This document shows positions 9,889-19,104 of a DNA stretch of 64,000 nucleotides, one piece after another. A model generated the notes under the pieces. That model did no database searches and was not told the DNA's origin. It saw only the letters and a list, made by a program, of their open reading frames with translations. The stretch spans positions 62,001-126,000 of the forward strand of contig NZ_SJPI01000003.1 in assembly GCF_007859865.1 (NCBI RefSeq), in the 5' to 3' direction. The number at the start of each line of letters is the position of its first letter. The first letter of the stretch is position 1. A program made the translations under genes and the position numbers. Source of the stretch: Rubripirellula amarantea. GTDB lineage: Bacteria; Planctomycetota; Planctomycetia; Pirellulales; Pirellulaceae.

Positions 9889-11010
9889 ATGACGCAACCT
9901 TCGTCCGCTAATGGCCTTCCCGATGAGCCTCGTTCTAACGGACAGCCCGCTACGGATGCCCGAGACTTGCTCGCGAAAATTGACGCCCTCGATACAGACC
10001 TGCTCGCGCTATTTGATCAGCGGCACCAACTTGTTCGGGAGGTATCACAATCTGGGGGACTCGTCGAACAAGTTTCGAAGTCGGCGTTGCAAATTGAGAA
10101 CGTGGTCGCAACGGCCCCCCGCGGACCAAGCTCATTAACGGCAGCTCAGCGAATCGAACTGCTGAAGCACCTTTCGAGCGTCTGTCTCAGCTCGCTTCAC
10201 GAATTGCGAGTGGCCTACCTGGGTCCTCAACACAGTTATTCGCATTTGGCCACCATCAAGTATTTTGGCGACGGGACCGCGATGACTCCAGTCGCTTCGA
10301 TCCCATCGGTATTCGAAGCGGTCTCGCGAGGCGATGTTGCCACCGGCGTCGTGCCGATTGAAAACAGCACTGACGGGCGCGTGGTCGATACGCTCGGAAT
10401 GTTCGTTCGCTGCGACATGACGATCTGTGGCGAGGTCCTACTGCCGATTCACCATACGTTACTTTCACGGACCGCCCGCGATCAGATCACCGAGGTGCGA
10501 AGCAAACCTCAGGCGCTTTCGCAGTGTCGAACGTGGTTGGCCAGCAATTTGCCCGATGCGAAGCTAGTCGAAGTCAGTAGCACCGCAGCGGCGGCAAAAG
10601 CAGCCGCGAACACCCCGGGCGTCGCCGCCGTTGCCAGCATGGAAGCGGGTCGCCAATACGGACTCGATGTCATTGATGCACGAATCGAAGACAACCCAGA
10701 CAATGTCACTCGCTTCGCGGTCCTTGGCAAAGAACGTCCGGAACCGACCGGCAACGACAAGACAGCCATCTTGTTTCAAGTCAATCACGAACCCGGCGCA
10801 CTTGCCGATGCCATGACGATCTTCAAAGACGCCGAACTGAACCTGACTTGGATCGAATCGTTCCCGGCGATTGGAACGATCAACGAGTACCTGTTTTTCA
10901 TCGAGCTTACCGGTCACCGCAATGAGCCAGCCGTGATGGCGGCCGTCGACAAGCTTCGGGCACGTGCTCAGCGGCTGACCATTCTGGGTTCATATCCCAA
11001 AGCGACCTAG
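9889..11010 (+). CDS. pheA: prephenate dehydratase (P-protein layout)
   Basis: Makes phenylpyruvate from prephenate in phenylalanine synthesis. 373 aa: an N-terminal AroQ-like helical region (~24-90), the dehydratase domain (~105-285) with VAYLGPQHSYSH, VVPIENSTDG and DNVTRFAVLG, and a C-terminal ACT domain (~293-370) with EPGALADAM and LTWIESFP, where phenylalanine normally binds for feedback control. The TRF motif of the dehydratase is intact. The chorismate mutase part looks degenerate: the usual catalytic Lys after the first helix and the Arg-Glu pair of the following helix are not evident. Dehydratase activity is well supported; mutase activity is doubtful. Confidence 0.92.
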   Translation: MTQPSSANGLPDEPRSNGQPATDARDLLAKIDALDTDLLALFDQRHQLVREVSQSGGLVEQVSKSALQIENVVATAPRGPSSLTAAQRIELLKHLSSVCLSSLHELRVAYLGPQHSYSHLATIKYFGDGTAMTPVASIPSVFEAVSRGDVATGVVPIENSTDGRVVDTLGMFVRCDMTICGEVLLPIHHTLLSRTARDQITEVRSKPQALSQCRTWLASNLPDAKLVEVSSTAAAAKAAANTPGVAAVASMEAGRQYGLDVIDARIEDNPDNVTRFAVLGKERPEPTGNDKTAILFQVNHEPGALADAMTIFKDAELNLTWIESFPAIGTINEYLFFIELTGHRNEPAVMAAVDKLRARAQRLTILGSYPKAT

Positions 11011-11034
11011 TGTCTTTACCACTAGCGAACTGCG

Positions 11035-11065
11035 AAACCGTATCGAAGGAACTTCGATACGGTTT
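11035..11065. terminator. 14-bp perfect hairpin between convergent pheA and trhO
   Basis: AAACCGTATCGAAG, a 3-base loop GAA, and the exact complement. It begins 25 bases after the pheA stop and ~60 bases beyond the trhO stop on the other strand. There is no T-tract on either side, so it may work as a transcript-end stabiliser rather than a classical terminator. Confidence 0.6.
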
Positions 11066-11123
11066 CCATATGAAAATGTTGGACGCCAAGCCGGCGGCTA
11101 ATCCGCGAACTTGCTCGTCCGAC

Positions 11124-12008
11124 TTAACCCGAGCGTTTAGCTTGCTCGAGTTGACGCTGCCGTTCGGCGAAACGAGCCTTTTGCTCTTCAGTCAAATCAC
11201 CGGCACAGTGGGGACACTGCACGCCGGGAACAAAATCTGAACTCTGCTGTTCCTCAACCGAAACTGGCCACCCACATCCAAAGCACATGACGTGATCTGA
11301 TTCGCCAAGACCATGACCAACAGCAACACGTCCGTCAAAGACAAAGCATTCCCCGTCCCATTTCGATTCTTCTTCGGGAACCGTTTCAAGATACTTGAGG
11401 ATGCCACCGCGAAGATGGTAGACCTCCTTGAAGCCTCGCTGTTTAAGCAGCGCCGTCGACTTTTCACAACGAATTCCCCCCGTGCAAAACATTGCGACCT
11501 TCGGGTTCTTTTTCGGATCGAGATTCTGATCAACAAACTCGGGAAATTCGCGGAAGCTATGTGTATTGGGACTGGTCGCGCCTTCGAAGGTACCGATCGC
11601 AACTTCGTAGTCGTTGCGAGTGTCGATTAATGTCACGTCGGGATCACTAATCAAATCATTCCAGTCTTGTGGATCGACATATGTGCCCACGGTATCGTTG
11701 GGATCGATTCCTTCAACGCCGAGCGTAACGATCTCTTTCTTCAACCGCACTCGCGAACGCCGAAATGGCATCTCATCGCACTGAGACTCTTTGACGTCTA
11801 AGGCCGCGAACTTCTCATCCGACCGAAGGTATTGAAGCACCGCGTCGATTCCTTCCCGCGATCCAGCAATCGTACCGTTGATGCCCTCAGGCGCAATAAG
11901 CAGCGTCCCTTTGACCGACCAACGGTTCAATTGATCCAGGATCGGTTGTTGTCGATCTCGAAAATCGGGTAGCGAGACAAAGCGGTAAAGTGCCGCGACG
12001 ATAATCAC
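11124..12008 (-). CDS. trhO: tRNA uridine(34) hydroxylase (rhodanese family, YceA)
   Basis: TrhO proteins make 5-hydroxyuridine at tRNA position 34 using oxygen. 294 aa from a GTG at 12008. Residues ~1-95 form the N-terminal acylphosphatase-like domain ([12 protein letters not shown]), ~115-215 a rhodanese domain with the loop [10 protein letters not shown] carrying the catalytic Cys, and the C-terminal region has two CxxC pairs (CFGC, CPHC) that could hold a metal. It starts 39 bases after the nadK stop on the same strand, so the two are probably co-transcribed. Confidence 0.92.
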   Translation of the reverse strand: MIIVAALYRFVSLPDFRDRQQPILDQLNRWSVKGTLLIAPEGINGTIAGSREGIDAVLQYLRSDEKFAALDVKESQCDEMPFRRSRVRLKKEIVTLGVEGIDPNDTVGTYVDPQDWNDLISDPDVTLIDTRNDYEVAIGTFEGATSPNTHSFREFPEFVDQNLDPKKNPKVAMFCTGGIRCEKSTALLKQRGFKEVYHLRGGILKYLETVPEEESKWDGECFVFDGRVAVGHGLGESDHVMCFGCGWPVSVEEQQSSDFVPGVQCPHCAGDLTEEQKARFAERQRQLEQAKRSG

Positions 12009-12047
12009 GTCGTAAGTTCCAAAAAACTAAAAGGGATACGAGTCAGT

Positions 12048-12953
12048 TTAAAGCGAGCTTCGTTTGACCGGGACGCTACCGCCCCAACCAAGTTTTTCAC
12101 GCAGCGCACGATAATCATTTTGGCCTGCGACCGACAACATTTGAAAGGTGGTATCCGCTCGCTCGATACGAATTCGGTCTTCTGGCAAAATTTCGCTGAG
12201 AATCCGACCGTCAATCACAAGCCCAGTCGAGTCATTAGGCTCGGTAACTCGCAGTTCAAATATGGAGTCTGCTGAGTCCACCAAAGGGCGGTACGTAAGT
12301 GTGTGTGGGCTAATGGGCGAGATCACAATCGCTTGCAAAGTCCGACGTAGAATAGGGCCACCCGCGGACAAGTTGTGTGCGGTCGAGCCCACTGGCGTTG
12401 CAATGATCAATCCATCGCAACGATAGCGAGTCGCGAGATGCCCGTCGGCGTACAGATCCATTTCCAGGATGCGGTAAGGCGGCCCGCCCAACACGGCCAC
12501 TTCGTTGAGCGCCAATTGCTTCGCGTGAACTTCTCCACGACGGATCAAGGTTGTATCGAGCATCAAGTGATCGACAATCGTAAACTCACCGTCGCACACT
12601 CGCGGCCAGGCGTCGAGAAAATCGTCGGGCGAAAGCGCCGCCAGGAAACCGAGTCGCCCGCAATTGACTCCCAAGACCGGAATCTGGTGATTCCCCATTT
12701 GCCGAGCCGACTGCAGAATCGAACCATCGCCACCGAGCACGATGACCAGGTCCGCCTCGCCAGTCGAAAAATCGTATTTAAATTCCAAGTCCTCAGCGAC
12801 AATGTCCGCGCGCTCGGCGATTGCCGGACGCAACCTTTTCAGTTCCGCGCGAACTCGTTCACGGTCGGGCACGCCGAGTATGACAACCCGAGGTCGAACG
12901 CTGGGGTCAGTCCCCCAAAGCGGTTGAGGACGTTGTGATTGAGAGTCGGGCAT
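12048..12953 (-). CDS. nadK: NAD kinase
   Basis: Phosphorylates NAD to NADP. 301 aa from the ATG at 12953; an ATG 14 codons upstream is also in frame. Diagnostic motifs are VIVLGGDGSIL (GGDGS), GVNCGRLGFL, LNEVAVLGG, the glycine-rich DGLIIATPVGSTAHNLSAGGP, and SPHTLTYRPLV. It lies 131 bp after dxs and just before trhO. NADPH supply fits with the adjacent isoprenoid genes, but this link is inference. Confidence 0.95.
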   Translation of the reverse strand: MPDSQSQRPQPLWGTDPSVRPRVVILGVPDRERVRAELKRLRPAIAERADIVAEDLEFKYDFSTGEADLVIVLGGDGSILQSARQMGNHQIPVLGVNCGRLGFLAALSPDDFLDAWPRVCDGEFTIVDHLMLDTTLIRRGEVHAKQLALNEVAVLGGPPYRILEMDLYADGHLATRYRCDGLIIATPVGSTAHNLSAGGPILRRTLQAIVISPISPHTLTYRPLVDSADSIFELRVTEPNDSTGLVIDGRILSEILPEDRIRIERADTTFQMLSVAGQNDYRALREKLGWGGSVPVKRSSL

Positions 12954-13084
12954 GCGCGGGCACACAGTTAGAGCAAGTGATGAAGCGAGCATCACTATAG
13001 CTGATGAAGTACATCACCGAGAAAAGCAGGTTGGCCTGGTGGCTTCCTTTTGACGAAATGAAGCACACAGGCCATCGGAACTGA

Positions 13085-15067
13085 CTAGTTCTGAATCGCA
13101 ACACTGGCGCAAGATTGGTCGCGACAGACTTCAGCGATCGCCGCCGAGCTAAGTGAACTGGCATGCAACAGATCGTTTCGATCACCGTGCTCAATGAACT
13201 CATCGGGTATGGCAAGCACAGTCACGCCACGCGTATCCAAACGTTGCTCCACGGCCGATTCGATAAAGGCGGAACCAAACCCACCCATCTTTGCACCTTC
13301 TTCGACCGTGACCACAAACTTATCTGCTTCGATCACGCGGCGAACCATCTCGTGGTCGATTGGCTTAACAAACCGAGCATTAATGACTTCGATGTCGAGT
13401 TCGCCGGCAAGCTGCTCGGCCGCTTCGAGCGCCTGATCAAGCAATGCACCAAAGGCCACGATCGTTCCATCGGTTCCCTCGCGGACCACTTCGCTCTTAC
13501 CAAGCTCGATGGGGGACGGAGCGCGATCAAGTTCAAGTGCGGACGCCTTCGGGTAACGAATGCTTGAAGCATGCTCGAATTGCAACGCTGCATCAAGCAT
13601 CATTGAAACCTCGCCGGCATAGCCCGGTGCCATGCAGATCATGTTCGGAAACACACGCATGTATCCGATATCAAAGAGTCCATGGTGCGTTGGCCCATCG
13701 GGTCCGGTTAATCCAGCACGATCGAGCAGGAACACAACTGGTAAATCTTGCAGTGCGACCTCTTGGAAGATTTGATCGTAACTTCGTTGCAAGAAGGTGC
13801 TGTAGATATCGACGATTGGTCGAAGCCCGGTTTTACACTGACCCGCCGCGAAGGCAACCGCGTGTGATTCGCAAATGCCAACATCAAAGAAGCGATCGGG
13901 AAATTGTTCCCGAACGGGTTCAAGCTTGTTGCCCTGGCACATCGCCGCAGTGATGACAGTGACTCTTTCGTCGGCTGCCATTTGTTTGCGAATCGCTTCA
14001 CGAGCGTGAAACGTGTACGCTGGATTGCCGTCGCTCTTTAAGGTGATGACCTCACCCGACTTCTCTTGGAAAGCCGGCGGGGTGTGGAAATAAACAGGGT
14101 CTTCGGCCGCAGGCTTGTAGCCGTGTCCCTTTTCGGTAACAACGTGCAATAAGACCGGTCCCGACGTTTCTCGAGCCATCGCAAGGTACTTGCGAAGCAA
14201 AGTCGTATCGTGCCCGTCGATGGGGCCGACATAGCGGATCCCCAATTCTTCGAACAACATCCCACCAAGCAATCCAGCTTTGACGCCTTCCTTCATCTGT
14301 GCGAGCAATCGTTCGGCGGGATCGCCAAACATGGGAACTCGATCGAGCAGCTTCACGACTTCGCTCTTGAGGCCCGAATACAACGGTGTGCCCCGAAGTC
14401 GATCTAGATACTGGGCAACCGAACCTACCCGATGACAAATCGACATTTTGTTGTCGTTAAGCACGATCGTCAGATCGTCGCCAAGTTCGCCAGCATTGTT
14501 GAGTGCTTCAAACACGATGCCGCTTGGGAATGCACCGTCACCAATCACGGCCACAGACTTTCGATTCGGCTCACCGCGCAACTTGTCGCCGCTGCGAAGA
14601 CCCACCGCAGTGGAAACGCTGCATCCCGCATGGCCGGTCATGAACAGGTCGTATTCGCTTTCGTGCGGATTGGGATACCCCATCAATCCACCCTGGGTGC
14701 GAATAGAAGCGAAATCGTGATAACGCCCCGTGACCAACTTGTGAGGATAAATTTGGTGGCCGGTGTCCCAGATCAATCGGTCGCTGCGAAAATCAAACTC
14801 GCAGTGCAGGGCCAAACAGAGCTCCACGACACCAAGATTGGACGCGAAGTGGGCCGTTCGCGTCGCCAACAAGTTGCAGAGCACATCGCGAATTTCCGAA
14901 GCCACCATCTGCAATTGGTCGGGCGTCATATCCCGCAGCGGCATTGCATCGGTCAATCCAGCCAACAACGGGTGCTGACCAAGGGGATGATGACCTTGAT
15001 CGTCTTGGGTTGCGGATTTTGACTGACCGGGATCAGTTCCGCTTTTACTGTGAGATCGGTTATTCAA
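13085..15067 (-). CDS. dxs: 1-deoxy-D-xylulose-5-phosphate synthase
   Basis: Thiamine-diphosphate enzyme that condenses pyruvate and glyceraldehyde-3-phosphate, the first step of the MEP isoprenoid pathway. Motifs: HFASNLGVVELCLALH, IWDTGHQIYPHK, GDGAFPSG...LNDNKMSI (ThDP/Mg site), and DRAGLTGPDGPTHHG. The TTG at 15067 is chosen because it overlaps the ispA stop as TTGA and gives ~660 aa with a ~40-residue N-terminal extension. A GTG at 15100 would overlap ispA by 37 bases and is also possible. Gene order xseB-ispA-dxs is the same as in many proteobacteria. Confidence 0.93.
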   Translation of the reverse strand: MNNRSHSKSGTDPGQSKSATQDDQGHHPLGQHPLLAGLTDAMPLRDMTPDQLQMVASEIRDVLCNLLATRTAHFASNLGVVELCLALHCEFDFRSDRLIWDTGHQIYPHKLVTGRYHDFASIRTQGGLMGYPNPHESEYDLFMTGHAGCSVSTAVGLRSGDKLRGEPNRKSVAVIGDGAFPSGIVFEALNNAGELGDDLTIVLNDNKMSICHRVGSVAQYLDRLRGTPLYSGLKSEVVKLLDRVPMFGDPAERLLAQMKEGVKAGLLGGMLFEELGIRYVGPIDGHDTTLLRKYLAMARETSGPVLLHVVTEKGHGYKPAAEDPVYFHTPPAFQEKSGEVITLKSDGNPAYTFHAREAIRKQMAADERVTVITAAMCQGNKLEPVREQFPDRFFDVGICESHAVAFAAGQCKTGLRPIVDIYSTFLQRSYDQIFQEVALQDLPVVFLLDRAGLTGPDGPTHHGLFDIGYMRVFPNMICMAPGYAGEVSMMLDAALQFEHASSIRYPKASALELDRAPSPIELGKSEVVREGTDGTIVAFGALLDQALEAAEQLAGELDIEVINARFVKPIDHEMVRRVIEADKFVVTVEEGAKMGGFGSAFIESAVEQRLDTRGVTVLAIPDEFIEHGDRNDLLHASSLSSAAIAEVCRDQSCASVAIQN

Positions 15068-16047
15068 TTTGTTCGCTCCAATACGTAGTCCGCCAACCAC
15101 AGTAACCGCTCGGCGGAGTCCGCGAAAAACAAAGCTTCGCGTTTTGATGCTTCGATCAATTCGCGTGCTTTCTCTCGAGAGGCCTCAATGCCTAGTAATC
15201 CTGGGTATGTCAATTTTCCTCGATCGGCGTCTTTGCCTGCTCGTTTGCCCAACGTGTCAGTGTCGGCCGTGTAATCCAAGTTGTCGTCAGTGACCTGAAA
15301 AGCAAGTCCCAAATGTTCGGCATATCGGCCCAGCGAAGCCCGAGCTTCCTCGCTGGCACCGGATAATACGGCTCCCAAATCCAATGAGGCCGAAAACAAC
15401 GCCCCGGTTTTGCGGCGGTGAATCGACTGCAAGGAGGCCAGCAATGCAGCACTGGATTCCCCACCTTCGGGTGATGATCCCAGTACTGTACGGCCTTTGA
15501 CACCCATTGGGTCGGTTTCGGCCATCAAATCATCAGCTTGACCGCCAACAAGGTGGGCCGCGCCCGCCGCTTTAGCGAGAATTCGTGTCGCTTCGATCGC
15601 TCGCTGGGGATCGCGAACGTGATTGGCAATTTGCGCGAACGCCTCGGCCTGCAACGCATCACCGGCAAGAATCGCGATCGCTTCGTCAAATTCGATGTGC
15701 ACGGTAGGCCGACCTCGACGCAGGTCATCGTCGTCCATTGCCGGCAAATCGTCGTGAATCAACGAGTACGCGTGGATCATTTCCACCGCGACGGCGCCTG
15801 GCATGACCTCGGCGATCGCTGAATCCGTCAGATTGCCCAGCATTCCGCCGCACGCTTCCGCTGCCATCAAGACCAACAACGGTCTCAATCGTTTGCCGGG
15901 CGCCAGAACAGCGTAACGCATCGCATCAGCGAGTCTGGTCGGACACCCATCGCCAAAGTTGCACGCAGCGATCAAGCCGGCCTCAACAGCAGGCCTTAGA
16001 TCGTCGACGCCACGATAGGCGTCAGTAGAAGCGGAAGAGATAGGCAC
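15064..16047 (-). CDS. ispA: polyprenyl synthetase (farnesyl/geranylgeranyl diphosphate synthase)
   Basis: Chain-lengthening trans-prenyltransferase. 327 aa. The first Asp-rich motif is HDDLPAMDDDDLRRGRPT and the second is TDDNLDYTAD, followed by LGKRAGKDADRGKLTYPGLLG as in IspA proteins. Product length (C15 or C20) cannot be fixed from sequence by eye. It sits between xseB and dxs on the same strand, with a 75-bp gap to xseB and a 4-base overlap with dxs. The C15 product could feed squalene, hopanoids and the C30 carotenoid genes at 27-30 kb. Confidence 0.93.
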   Translation of the reverse strand: MPISSASTDAYRGVDDLRPAVEAGLIAACNFGDGCPTRLADAMRYAVLAPGKRLRPLLVLMAAEACGGMLGNLTDSAIAEVMPGAVAVEMIHAYSLIHDDLPAMDDDDLRRGRPTVHIEFDEAIAILAGDALQAEAFAQIANHVRDPQRAIEATRILAKAAGAAHLVGGQADDLMAETDPMGVKGRTVLGSSPEGGESSAALLASLQSIHRRKTGALFSASLDLGAVLSGASEEARASLGRYAEHLGLAFQVTDDNLDYTADTDTLGKRAGKDADRGKLTYPGLLGIEASREKARELIEASKREALFFADSAERLLWLADYVLERTN

Positions 16048-16122
16048 GATGGAGCGGGTTCGCGGAAAGCAGGCTGAATGACGAACTGCCGAGCAGGGTT
16101 ACGTGGACGTCACTCCACCAGT

Positions 16123-16548
16123 TTAAAAAAGCCCAGCCTCGCCGTCCACGCTATCTCCATCAAGGGCATCATCGTCACCATCAGCGACACGTGGGGTGCG
16201 TTTGGACGTTGATTTCGACTTCGACGCAGTCGGCTTGCCAGCGGCGGATCGAAATTCAGTTTCCGGCATCGGCTCGGTGATAGGGTTGCCATCAACGTCA
16301 AAACCCGACAACAAAGTAACTTTCTGCTCCGCTTTCGCCAAAATCTTGTGGCATTCCTTCAGACGCCGAACGCCCAACTCGTATTGCGATAGGGAGTCCG
16401 TCAAGTCAAGTTCGCCCGATTCGAGCTTTCGAACGATCGCTTCAACTTCCGCAACCGCGACTTCATAAGTCATCGATGCATCTAACGAATCGCCCTCGCC
16501 GTTGCCACCGGCATGGGATGCGGAGCGTGCTGCCTTCTTCTTCGCCAT
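16123..16548 (-). CDS. xseB: exodeoxyribonuclease VII small subunit
   Basis: Small subunit of the single-strand DNA exonuclease XseAB. 141 aa from the ATG at 16548 (GAGAG upstream). The helical core is at ~25-85 with MTYEVAVAEVEAIVRKLESGELDLTDSL (read in parts: the ELEAIV..LE.G.L.L..SL pattern) and YELGVRRLKECHKILAKAEQKV. A C-terminal basic/acidic tail of ~50 residues is longer than in E. coli (80 aa) and probably disordered. xseA is not in the window. It is first of the xseB-ispA-dxs-nadK-trhO run. Confidence 0.9.
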   Translation of the reverse strand: MAKKKAARSASHAGGNGEGDSLDASMTYEVAVAEVEAIVRKLESGELDLTDSLSQYELGVRRLKECHKILAKAEQKVTLLSGFDVDGNPITEPMPETEFRSAAGKPTASKSKSTSKRTPRVADGDDDALDGDSVDGEAGLF

Positions 16549-16724
16549 CGTTTCTCTCGACACCTGTTTCTTTTTGACACCTGGCCGAATGTAACCTAGG
16601 TATTCCCTATAGCCACACGCTACCGCTTTACCGCGACATCCGCTTGGGATTCGTTTCGGTCAGGCTGTGACTGTTGTAGTGATCCTAACGTCTTTCACCT
16701 CTTTTTGTCTTCACTGGTACCCTC

Positions 16725-17879
16725 ATGGCGCGTAAGTCTCGACCAAAAAATCGAAACAACGCTGCTGCGTCGAAAAAAAAGCCAAGCGTTGCACAAACGG
16801 TTGCTTCCGAGTTGCCTGCGCCATCCGAGGCTGCGCCGTCGGAGGCGACACCACTTCACACCGCACAAGCCGAGCCAGCGCAAGTGGAGCCAGCGCAAGT
16901 GGAGCCTGAGCAAGTGGAGGCCACACAAGCTGAGACTTTGCAAGCTGAGCCTCTGCAAGCCGATGCTGCGTCACCTGAATCCACGTCAGTCATAGACGCG
17001 ATTGGCAATAACACTCGATTGATTGAACGATTGCTCGAGCAAGTAGCAAGCCTGGAATCTCGCTCAAGCGTGCCCCCGTTTGCGAGCGAATCCAACGAAG
17101 ACTTGCTTGCGGAAATTGCTGCGGCGAACGACGAGATCGCTGAACTTCAACATCGTAACGAGCATCTTCTTGCCGAACGAGGCAAACTCGTCTCGGACCT
17201 TCAGGCCCGTGACGCACGTATCAGCGAATTGCAACAGCAATCCGAAGACTTGGCCAAGCGAGCGGCGCACACGCATGTCAACCAAGCCGTCGCGACCAAC
17301 CAGTCCGGCAGCGTCGATGCGTTGTCGTGGGAAGAACGAAAGCAGTTAATCCTGCGCCAGATGGAAGAAGACACGTTCGATGCGGAACGATTCGTCGAGT
17401 CGCTTAGCGGCGGGACCGACGGCGCCGAAGAAGCGGAACCAAAAACCGCTGAAGAACTTATTTCCGACTTGATCGACCAACTGGAACAATCTGAACGAGA
17501 ACTGGCCGCGAGAAACGATGAGATTGGCGAACTGAAGGCGCTCCTGCAAAACCAATCGGAAACTCGTGACAGCGGTGTCGCGATCGGCGCCGCCGCCATC
17601 GCGCAAATGGTGGACTCGGATGAATTGGTCATGCAGGAACGAGAACGGTTGCAAATGCTGCAAGACCAGTGGGAAGAGAAGTTCCGAGCCTGTGAGATCG
17701 AAGCATCGCTCGAACGAGCGAAACTTTCGCGTGAACGCCAAGAAGTTTCGCGAATGAACGAAGAATTGCAGGATCAACTCGCTCAACTTCGCCGTAACGA
17801 AAAGCAAGACGAGGAAACCGGTGGCGCAACGTCTCGCCGTTGGTTCGCTAAACTCGGCTTATCGGACGACGCGTCTTAG
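16725..17879 (+). CDS. coiled-coil protein with pentapeptide-repeat linker
   Basis: 384 aa. The basic N-terminus (MARKSRPKNRNN, then AASKKKPS) is followed by an Ala/Glu/Pro/Gln-rich segment at ~45-85 with five-residue repeats (PAQVE, PAQVE, PEQVE, ATQAE, TLQAE, PLQAD). The rest is mostly predicted coiled coil in blocks at ~90-190, 245-290 and 300-375, with charged heptads. There is no signal peptide or membrane segment. I recognise no family. It is divergent from xseB and ~220 bp ahead of the MoxR operon on the same strand. A structural or scaffold role is only a guess. Confidence 0.75.
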   Translation: MARKSRPKNRNNAAASKKKPSVAQTVASELPAPSEAAPSEATPLHTAQAEPAQVEPAQVEPEQVEATQAETLQAEPLQADAASPESTSVIDAIGNNTRLIERLLEQVASLESRSSVPPFASESNEDLLAEIAAANDEIAELQHRNEHLLAERGKLVSDLQARDARISELQQQSEDLAKRAAHTHVNQAVATNQSGSVDALSWEERKQLILRQMEEDTFDAERFVESLSGGTDGAEEAEPKTAEELISDLIDQLEQSERELAARNDEIGELKALLQNQSETRDSGVAIGAAAIAQMVDSDELVMQERERLQMLQDQWEEKFRACEIEASLERAKLSRERQEVSRMNEELQDQLAQLRRNEKQDEETGGATSRRWFAKLGLSDDAS

Positions 17880-18056
17880 AATCCGCCCGCGAAGGCGAGT
17901 CTTGGCTCACGCATGGCGATTTCGCGTCGAAGCTTGTGCCTGCTTCCTTGAGTTTAAAGACATTCACCGCTGCGCCGCGATTGAAATCGGTCGCGGCCGG
18001 ATCCTTCTGCACGGGGTGTCTCCCGATGCCAAAAACGCGTCTTTGCAGTAACCTGT

Positions 18057-18074
18057 AGCGAAACCAATTTCGCT
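18057..18074. repeat. inverted repeat upstream of moxR
   Basis: AGCGAAA-CCAA-TTTCGCT, 7-bp arms, ending 22 bases before the moxR start. It could be an operator or an RNA hairpin in the leader. Confidence 0.4.
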
Positions 18075-18096
18075 TCCCATGTTACTTTGACGCTTC

Positions 18097-19104
18097 ATGT
18101 CTGATCTGACCTCACAAGCTGAGCACCCTCAACTTTCCAGCGAAGAGATACGAGTGGCGAGCGAGCCGTTTCGGCGTATCGTCGCCGAGGTTGGCAAAGT
18201 CGTTGTCGGCCAAGAGATCCTGATACGCCGCATGCTAACGGCATTACTGGCTGGTGGTCACCTATTGATCGAAGGCGTGCCGGGGCTTGCAAAAACAACG
18301 GCTGTTTCATCGCTTGCCAAGGCAGTGCAAACCGACTTCCAGCGATTGCAGTTCACGCCTGACTTGTTGCCCGCCGACCTCATCGGAACTCAAGTCTATC
18401 GCCCCCAGGATCAAGCCTTTGTCGTCCAGAAAGGTCCTATCTTTTCAAACCTGATTCTGGCCGACGAAATCAATCGTGCTCCGGCCAAGGTGCAAAGTGC
18501 ATTGCTTGAAGCGATGCAGGAACGCCAAGTCACGATCGGTAGCGAGACATTCCCACTCGCCGAGCCTTTCTTAGTGATGGCGACGCAGAACCCAGTTGAA
18601 CAGGAAGGGACCTATCCGTTACCGGAAGCTCAAATGGATCGCTTCTTGATGAAGGTCGTCGTTGATTACCCCAATCGCGATGAAGAGCTGTTAATTCTGA
18701 GGCGAATGTCAAAGACCGATAAAACGATCGCACTTAACGCAGTCACGTCCCCCGAGGAAATTCTTTCGGCAAGAAAATACGTCGACCGAATTCACGTCAG
18801 CGCCGCAATCGAAGAATACATCGTTGACTTGGTAATGGCTTCGCGGAAACCGGTAGCTTACGGCTTGCAATTGGAAGGTTTTATTCAGTTTGGTGCCTCA
18901 CCCCGAGCCACCATCAACCTGACCCTATCCGCTAAAGTTGAAGCCTTCCTTGACGGGCGTAGCTTTGTCACCCCACAAGACGTCAAAGCCATCGCGATGG
19001 ATGTGTTGCGACATCGGATTACGGTTACCTACGAAGCCGAAGCTGAAGAAATGACATCGGAAATGATCGTACAAACGATCCTCGATGGCGTGCGAATCCC
19101 ATGA
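18097..19104 (+). CDS. MoxR-family AAA+ ATPase
   Basis: 335 aa. Walker A is EGVPGLAKTT near residue 65, Walker B is ADEINRAPAKVQSALLEAMQE, and sensor 1 is VMATQNPVEQEGTYPLPEAQMDRF, read in its parts. MoxR ATPases act as chaperone-like machines with VWA-domain partners. Here the gene leads a five-gene plus-strand operon (DUF58, membrane protein, two VWA proteins), and its end overlaps the DUF58 start by 4 bases. The operon resembles the Bat (Bacteroides aerotolerance) locus. The client is unknown. Confidence 0.93.
   Translation: MSDLTSQAEHPQLSSEEIRVASEPFRRIVAEVGKVVVGQEILIRRMLTALLAGGHLLIEGVPGLAKTTAVSSLAKAVQTDFQRLQFTPDLLPADLIGTQVYRPQDQAFVVQKGPIFSNLILADEINRAPAKVQSALLEAMQERQVTIGSETFPLAEPFLVMATQNPVEQEGTYPLPEAQMDRFLMKVVVDYPNRDEELLILRRMSKTDKTIALNAVTSPEEILSARKYVDRIHVSAAIEEYIVDLVMASRKPVAYGLQLEGFIQFGASPRATINLTLSAKVEAFLDGRSFVTPQDVKAIAMDVLRHRITVTYEAEAEEMTSEMIVQTILDGVRIP

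Noticed and set aside
14432-15022. 196-codon plus-strand frame opposite dxs
   Set aside because: Antisense to a clear dxs gene; composition is that of a shadow frame.
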